DNA from: an uncultured Alistipes sp.
GTDB taxonomy: Bacteria > Bacteroidota > Bacteroidia > Bacteroidales > Rikenellaceae
Length of the DNA stretch: 46,376 nt
NCBI GenBank assembly: GCA_900769445.1
Contig: CAAGGR010000131.1
Span: forward strand, 1 to 46,376
Direction: 5' to 3'
Each line of letters starts with the position of its first letter. Within the stretch, counting starts at the first letter, position 1. The notes beneath the pieces were generated by a model. That model was not told the DNA's origin and made no database searches. It was given only the letters and a program-made list of their open reading frames with translations. Positions 41,847 to 46,376 of the stretch are shown here, piece after piece. The translations under genes and the position numbers were made by a program.

Positions 41847-42942
41847 CGGTTGCTTAGAGCGAAATATTATCGTAGATGTCGACAGCGATGGCACTATCAT
41901 CGCCATCGAGCGCTGCGACAATATCGACCGCGAGGCTCATGTCGAGTTCTTTCCAGGTATCCTTATTCCTGGCATGGTAAACGCCCACTGCCACCTCGAA
42001 CTCAGCTACCTGCGTGGTGCTATTGCCGAGGGTGGTGGCTATGCTACGTTCGCCAGCGAGATAGGTCGTGTACGTGGTAACTTTAGCCGCGAGGAGCGCC
42101 TACATGCTGCTATGGTAGCAGATGCCATGATGTGGGAGCAGGGCATCGAGGCGGTGGCAGATATCGCCAACGACGACCTTGTGATGGATATAAAGGGGCG
42201 CTCACATATTCAATATAAGACGATGTTCGAGTTCTTCGGACTCAACAACCACGACACCACAACACTCGAATCGCTTGCCGAGCAATACCCCAATGCGAGT
42301 GTTACACCCCACTCCACATACTCGGTGCAGGAGCAGGAGTTCAACCACCTCTGCCAAAAGTATAGTCCTCTACTATCGCTCCATTTTTTGGAGTCGGAAA
42401 ACGAGGCGCTACTCTATCAACAAAGAGGCTCCCTCGCGGAGTGGTACAGCAGAATGGGCTGGGAGTGCGAGTTTCTGCACCACACAACCCCAGCACAGCG
42501 TGTATCCACCTGCGTACCTGCAGATAGCCGCCTTCTACTGGTACATGCCACCTGCGCAACGAAGGAGGATATTGCAACCATCGAGAGCGCACTTACAAGC
42601 GGTGCAACATGGGTACTATGTCCCGAGTCTAATCGCTACATATCTAACCTACGTCCACCAGTAGAGATGCTCGAACATATGGGGGCTAATATCGCCATCG
42701 GCACAGACTCCTTAGCCTCGGCTCGTACTCTGTCAATGGTAGATAATATGCTTCTCTTGGGCGACATACCTCTCGAGCGACTACTTAGCTACGCAACTAT
42801 AAATGGTGCTAAGGCTCTCGGTATCGAGGCAACAAAGGGAAGTATTGAGGTTGGCAAACGCCCAGGCTTGGTTATAGTCGAGGGTGTCGACTATAGAAGC
42901 ATGCGCCTAACCCCAGATGTTCGCACTTACCGCCTACTATAG
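41809..42942 (+). CDS. Amidohydrolase-family metal-dependent deaminase/hydrolase
   Basis: A 377-residue TIM-barrel amidohydrolase of the TrzN/MtaD/guanine-deaminase branch. The metal site is visible: HCH in MVNAHCHLE near residues 58-66, a His in TPHSTYSV near 163, SLHFLESENE near 194, and the Asp in GTDSLAS near 296. The N-terminal SHYTLINGCLERNIIV is family-like, which supports the overlapping start. Candidate substrates are deaminated nucleosides or related amines; the sequence does not decide. It overlaps the DUF4296 gene and is followed 3 bases later by the vWA gene. Confidence 0.83.
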   Translation: MQRRIASHYTLINGCLERNIIVDVDSDGTIIAIERCDNIDREAHVEFFPGILIPGMVNAHCHLELSYLRGAIAEGGGYATFASEIGRVRGNFSREERLHAAMVADAMMWEQGIEAVADIANDDLVMDIKGRSHIQYKTMFEFFGLNNHDTTTLESLAEQYPNASVTPHSTYSVQEQEFNHLCQKYSPLLSLHFLESENEALLYQQRGSLAEWYSRMGWECEFLHHTTPAQRVSTCVPADSRLLLVHATCATKEDIATIESALTSGATWVLCPESNRYISNLRPPVEMLEHMGANIAIGTDSLASARTLSMVDNMLLLGDIPLERLLSYATINGAKALGIEATKGSIEVGKRPGLVIVEGVDYRSMRLTPDVRTYRLL

Positions 42943-42945
42943 ACC

Positions 42946-43809
42946 ATGTATCAGCGTAGCATAACACGAATGTCGCGCTCCGCGATAATCATAGCCATAG
43001 ATGGCTCTATATCTATGCAGGAGTGGACTATGCTCTCCAATACGCGTATGCGCAAGATGGAGGCAGCAGCCCTTATCGCCAACTTTGCCATCGACGAACT
43101 TGTTATACGCACAACACGCGCTGGCGACATCCGCGATTACTACGACATCGCCGTATTTCGTTACTTAGATGATGGCATAGAGCCTATTATCGCGAGCGAG
43201 GAAGATGGCTTTGTACATATCAATACCCTTCACGAGAGAGCGCCACAACCCGTATGCTACAACATCGTTCAAGATGAGGAGGATGGCTCGCAAAACACCA
43301 TACCTATAACACTGCACGAGTGGGTAACACCCCAAGCACACGGTATGGCTCCGATGTATGAGGCACTGGTACACATCAAAAATCTTGTTACGAAGTGGTG
43401 CCGCGACTCCTTCAATCTAAGAAGTTTTCCACCTATAGTGATAAATATTACGGATGGCTGCTGTAGCGATGCCGAGAGCGCAGAACTCATAGATATCGCC
43501 AACGAAATACAGAAGATTGGAACAAAGGAGGGTGCAACACTGCTTGTAAATATCCACCTCGCAAACGAGATTGACAACACCGAAACCATACTCTTTCCTC
43601 CTGTGTGCGACCTCTTTAGCGACGACCACGACTGCCAGATGCTCTACGATATGTCGAGCATACTGCCCGCAGAGATGGAGTATATTATTAAGGGGATCGT
43701 GGGATGCAACGACACGGGGCCCTACAAATGTTTTGCCCGCAACACCTCGATATGCGAGATTCTCACAGCCACAGATATAGGCACTGAGGGATGCAATAAA
43801 TTTAGGTAG
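42946..43809 (+). CDS. TerY-like von Willebrand factor A domain protein
   Basis: A 287-residue cytoplasmic protein. The vWA fold opens with AIIIAIDGSISM, where Asp19-x-Ser21-x-Ser23 forms the metal-ion-dependent adhesion site. VINITDGCCSD supplies the TDG strand at 169-171. The third MIDAS residue is altered: GMAPMYEAL near 133-141 replaces the usual GGTP, so metal binding may be weakened. The arrangement is closest to TerY-type vWA proteins. The next gene, a kinase-like protein, follows after one base, reminiscent of vWA-phosphatase-kinase (TerY-P) triads but without a phosphatase here. The target is unknown. Confidence 0.75.
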   Translation: MYQRSITRMSRSAIIIAIDGSISMQEWTMLSNTRMRKMEAAALIANFAIDELVIRTTRAGDIRDYYDIAVFRYLDDGIEPIIASEEDGFVHINTLHERAPQPVCYNIVQDEEDGSQNTIPITLHEWVTPQAHGMAPMYEALVHIKNLVTKWCRDSFNLRSFPPIVINITDGCCSDAESAELIDIANEIQKIGTKEGATLLVNIHLANEIDNTETILFPPVCDLFSDDHDCQMLYDMSSILPAEMEYIIKGIVGCNDTGPYKCFARNTSICEILTATDIGTEGCNKFR

Positions 43810-43810
43810 T

Positions 43811-44755
43811 ATGAATATCTGTACAACATCGCAATTTTTGTGTAGCCTGAAATATCCACAGATCCGACTACGCACACTACAAAATATCATATGCGACCCC
43901 GAGACCTTCCTCTGCGATAAACATATTACCATGATGGAGGGTAGTTTGAACGGTGTAGCACACCTCTTCTATGCACCTATAACATCTAATGGGTTAACAA
44001 TGGTGCGTGAGGCTGTGGCATGCGCTATGAAACGAGAGTATTGCGACATCAGAATCTTAGAGGATGAGATAACATATAGCGGTCTACGTAGCGGCAGCTG
44101 CGCACTTCTCATGGAGTGCATCCCCGAGGGCGTACGACTAAGCGAGGCGATATATACCTTCTCACGTTCGAAGCTACAACGTGGCTTTAAGGCATTCAAA
44201 GCACGTCTACGCGAACTCGATATCAGCCATAACAACCTATCACTCAACAACATCATTATAGATTGCGATAACGATTGGTATAGCATCTGCAACTATGGCC
44301 TGCAGCGTGGCTTTGGTGGCGATAAGGAGAGCTTTATGGCTATCGAGCGTAGCATTAACAACAACGCTATCCCCGACACACCATCCGCAAAGACCCTTGA
44401 GCTACAACGCCTATATAGCATCACTACGGATGGCGAAGGTAATACCATCTACCCTATCGTGGAGGCGCGACGTAGGTTTAAGTCGAAAAATGGCATAGGC
44501 TTTAAGGACAAGGCCGACAATGTTATTATCGCCGATGACTACCTCTGGGCAAGCGACTTTAGATGCAACCGCGCGGTGGTACAACTAAAAAATAGCAAGA
44601 TGGGCATCATTGACCGCAATGGTCGCTATGTCATTGAGCCAAAGTATAGCTCCATCGACTATAACCCTACCGACGGTATCAGCATCGTACACGACGGAGA
44701 ACTACAAACTAAATTCAACTACCTCGGCGAACAAATAGAGGAGTGGCATATGTAA
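43811..44755 (+). CDS. Pseudokinase-like protein with a C-terminal WG repeat
   Basis: A 314-residue protein. Residues 95-180 look like the core of a protein kinase: ISHNNLSLNNIIID (138-151) stands in the place of the HRD...N catalytic loop, with His140 and Asn147 kept but the catalytic Asp replaced by Asn142. ICNYGLQRG (159-167) replaces the DFG motif. This suggests an inactive kinase fold. Residues 240-305 are a WG (KWG) repeat: DDYLWASDF, then KMGIIDRNGRYVIEPKYSSI. Such repeats often mediate protein contacts. It starts one base after the vWA gene and ends the long + operon. The kinase reading is a pattern call and needs structural confirmation. Confidence 0.55.
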   Translation: MNICTTSQFLCSLKYPQIRLRTLQNIICDPETFLCDKHITMMEGSLNGVAHLFYAPITSNGLTMVREAVACAMKREYCDIRILEDEITYSGLRSGSCALLMECIPEGVRLSEAIYTFSRSKLQRGFKAFKARLRELDISHNNLSLNNIIIDCDNDWYSICNYGLQRGFGGDKESFMAIERSINNNAIPDTPSAKTLELQRLYSITTDGEGNTIYPIVEARRRFKSKNGIGFKDKADNVIIADDYLWASDFRCNRAVVQLKNSKMGIIDRNGRYVIEPKYSSIDYNPTDGISIVHDGELQTKFNYLGEQIEEWHM

Positions 44756-44758
44756 CCA

Positions 44759-45379
44759 CTACCCTAACTCTACCTGCCTGGCTATATGTGATGGCGTTGT
44801 ACCAAAACGACGCTTGAAGGTAGCTATAAAGTGCGAAACATTGATAAAACCACACAATGAGGCAATGTAGCGCGTAGGGACATCTGTCTGACGAAGTATC
44901 ATCGCAGCAATCTCTAAACGACAACAAAGAAACCACTTGTGGGGCGATGTCGAATAACGCTCCCTGAATCTGCGCTTAAAAGTCGACGCTGAGAGACAAC
45001 AAATATCTGCCAACTCGTCTATCGATATATTCGATGATATACCCTTTAATATCGCCTCCTCGAAACGCTCCTGCTCACGCGAGGAGTGGCGCACACGTCC
45101 AAAGAGCTGATCTTTGTCTATATGGATAAGGATATTGCGAAAGACACCATCACTGCCCACACGCTTAGATAGTAGATGACTACCTCTGTTGAAGATGTGT
45201 ATCTCGTTTTCATATATGCGACGCTCCTCGCCCGCCACATCAAAACTACACGAACCGCTAAGCACACACATAATATCGTAACCCGCGGTAACCAACTCCT
45301 CTGTTGTGTCGCAACCACGTGAGATATACTCAATCATCGCCCCAGAAAGGGGAGTGTTCATCTGCTCAATTTTATCCAT
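44759..45379 (-). CDS. AraC-family transcriptional regulator
   Basis: A 206-residue regulator from the ATG at 45379; a longer frame to 45454 is ruled out because the promoter lies at 45409-45440. The N-terminal 100 residues form a small ligand-sensing domain (GYDIMCVLSGSCSFDV, ENEIHIFNRGSHLL). The two-helix-turn-helix DNA-binding domain fills the C-terminus (ISIDELADICCLSASTFKRR, TRYIASLCGFINVSHFIATF, RRFGTTPSHI). The layout is like regulators of virulence or metabolite genes in Bacteroidota. Its targets are unknown; it converges on the pseudokinase gene with only three bases between them. Confidence 0.9.
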   Translation of the reverse strand: MDKIEQMNTPLSGAMIEYISRGCDTTEELVTAGYDIMCVLSGSCSFDVAGEERRIYENEIHIFNRGSHLLSKRVGSDGVFRNILIHIDKDQLFGRVRHSSREQERFEEAILKGISSNISIDELADICCLSASTFKRRFRERYSTSPHKWFLCCRLEIAAMILRQTDVPTRYIASLCGFINVSHFIATFKRRFGTTPSHIARQVELG

Positions 45380-45408
45380 AGGAATATCATTATTTTGTTT
45401 ATGTAAAA

Positions 45409-45440
45409 CAAAGATAATCCATCCCCACAACCTACACAAC
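45409..45440 (-). promoter_or_regulatory. Promoter of the AraC-family gene
   Basis: On the minus strand GTTG (45437-45440, one mismatch), 20 bases, TATCTTTG (45409-45416). It lies 29 bases before the chosen ATG. Confidence 0.6.
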
Positions 45441-45656
45441 CCCCTGAATATCAATGGGCGTTTATAGATATACTATTGACCGCATATGAATACTATATGA
45501 TTGATTTTGCCATTATTGAATATTAAAACACCACTGTTCATTGCTCATATTAGTATATCTGTACATCGCTCGCAAAGCTCTATACAACAAAGATTACTTG
45601 TTACGGTTGATAACCATTAACATACATAATAATCCTAAATCACTGTAAAGTTCCAG
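45441..45656. other. AT-rich intergenic region
   Basis: Between the divergent AraC and small membrane protein genes I see no ORF or clear structure. Confidence 0.35.
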
Positions 45657-45687
45657 TTTGATAAATCGAGAAAAGGTTTTATCTTTG
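45657..45687 (+). promoter_or_regulatory. Promoter of the small membrane protein
   Basis: TTTG (45657-45660), 19 bases, TATCTTTG (45680-45687), a full consensus match. Transcription should start near 45694, giving a leader of about 55 bases to the ATG at 45750. Confidence 0.7.
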
Positions 45688-45749
45688 TCTTATGGCAAAG
45701 AGGTGCTCGAGTGACACTTGCCGTAGTGTTAACTAATGAAGGTTTTATA

Positions 45750-46022
45750 ATGATATTAATTCTTGCTTGTTTTATTGCTATATGCGCCGTGATAGTACTT
45801 TTGAACCCGAAGTCAATAAATGTGCTATCGGAGAGCGACCGAAAAAATATGAATTCCAAGAAAACAGCGCACATAGCCTTTTGGGGGCTTATGGCAACTG
45901 CATTGATATTGGCAATTCTCTATATCGTTGGTATACGTAATGAATTAATACCTATATTTGTTGGCATTCCAGGTGTACTAATCACAGTAACTTTGATACA
46001 ATGCTCAATACCTAATAAGTAA
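45750..46022 (+). CDS. Small three-helix membrane protein (DUF3784-like)
   Basis: A 90-residue protein from the ATG at 45750; an in-frame GTG at 45711 is too near the transcription start to be preferred. Three hydrophobic segments (ILILACFIAICAVIVLL, AFWGLMATALILAILYIVGI and IPIFVGIPGVLITVTLI) are separated by a polar loop NVLSESDRKNMNSKKTA. The loop resembles that of DUF3784 membrane proteins. Function unknown. The gene is monocistronic. Confidence 0.65.
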   Translation: MILILACFIAICAVIVLLNPKSINVLSESDRKNMNSKKTAHIAFWGLMATALILAILYIVGIRNELIPIFVGIPGVLITVTLIQCSIPNK

Positions 46023-46376
46023 CTGACAATTGTAACTTTATGCGTAACCTCTCCTTTTTCAGGTGCTCCATAAGTACCCTATAATCCCCAGTATACCCAC
46101 ACCGAAGGTGGCAAACCATAGGTTTGCAACAAGCCCCTCCTTTGACAAAGGAGGGGTTTGGGATGGAATGTAAATATGACCGGCAAAGCCTCCTCTTCAA
46201 GGAGCAAATCTTCGGTCTCTCGATTTTTCTATTTGCGCAGAGTTTATGGCGTGCCGTAATGAAGAATGACGATTTGGATAGTACTGGGCGTACAGCCAAA
46301 TCGTCATTCAAATAAGGTGCGTCAGAAAACTGCGCAAATAAAAAAGAGAAGACCGAATCATCGATCTTCTCTTAAA
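46023..46376. repeat. Non-coding tract with four stem-loops
   Basis: Perfect hairpins lie at 46111-46127 (GCAAACC/GGTTTGC), 46134-46156 (CCCCTCCTTT/AAAGGAGGGG, 3-base loop) and 46264-46309 (14-base arms around an 18-base loop holding a small GTAC/GTAC stem). A fourth, AGAGAAGA/TCTTCTCT (46345-46372), resembles a terminator, followed by the window end. An apparent 99-codon minus-strand frame crosses these hairpins and is probably not a gene. The 46134 hairpin belongs to a type of GGAGGGG intergenic palindrome I recall in many Bacteroidota, but its copies cannot be checked here. Confidence 0.55.

Noticed and set aside
7923..46289. ATAGTACTGGGC occurs at 7923-7934 and at 46278-46289.
   Set aside because: A 12-base match within 46 kb is not significant, and the contexts are unrelated.
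46012..46311. A 99-codon minus-strand frame at the right edge.
   Set aside because: It runs through several perfect hairpins and is Cys/Lys/Arg-rich, with no promoter; more likely a non-coding repeat.
1..46376. tRNA, rRNA, CRISPR arrays, transposase or integrase genes.
   Set aside because: None seen on either strand; mobile-element evidence is limited to the HTH gene, truncated left-end ORFs and composition.

Overview
The window looks like chromosomal DNA from a member of the Bacteroidota, most likely Bacteroidales. A Rikenellaceae/Alistipes-like gut species is a guess, not a demonstrated assignment. The main evidence is the repeated Bacteroidota-type promoter (TTTG, 19-20 bases, TAnnTTTG), the weak or absent Shine-Dalgarno sites, lipoproteins with acidic residues after the lipobox cysteine, and typical families (DUF4296 lipoprotein, Ig-like lipoprotein, PorT-like barrel, split LolC/E permeases, IspG with an inserted domain). 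I found no rRNA, tRNA or CRISPR array.

Region 1 (1-8092) is accessory DNA. It opens with the end of an unrecognised gene and a 21-codon ORF, and closes with an excisionase-like helix-turn-helix gene (7402-7755). Between them lies a strikingly AT-rich cargo: a Sll1717-type P-loop ATPase, an HExxH metalloprotease-like protein and a HEPN-motif protein, all on the + strand. A convergent AlbA_2/Schlafen-like ATP-binding regulator follows. I read this as a candidate defence island carried by, or left behind by, an integrated element. It is the best candidate here for an undescribed system.

Region 2 (8093-16217) holds a zinc-ribbon membrane protein, an AlkD-like DNA repair protein and a lipoprotein whose promoter spacer contains a G9 homopolymer (possible phase variation). 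It also holds an etfB-etfA-acyl-CoA dehydrogenase operon ending in a ~130-base imperfect palindrome, a family 4 glycosyltransferase, and an orphan promoter-terminator unit that looks like a small RNA gene (about 15960-16108, minus strand).

Region 3 (16218-24738, all minus) is a run of rmlA-rmlC-rmlD-rmlB for dTDP-L-rhamnose. It is followed by a nucleotidyltransferase/aminotransferase fusion, an ornithine-cyclodeaminase-family enzyme and an outer-membrane barrel. The run looks like one operon that makes surface sugar and an unidentified activated amine.

Region 4 (25066-32378) is mostly housekeeping: a cyclophilin and DAHP synthase/chorismate mutase on +, then on - a Cys/Glu-rich small lipoprotein, a SPOR-like secreted protein, a second secreted protein, menG, a LolC/E-type permease, recO and ispG.

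Region 5 (32571-44755, all plus) is a 12-kb co-directional run: flippase, holB, folK, lipoprotein, Ig-like lipoprotein, PorT-like barrel, rbfA, second LolC/E-type permease, DUF4296 lipoprotein, amidohydrolase, a TerY-like vWA protein and a pseudokinase-like protein with a WG repeat. The window ends with an AraC regulator (-), a small membrane protein (+) and a non-coding tract with several stem-loops.
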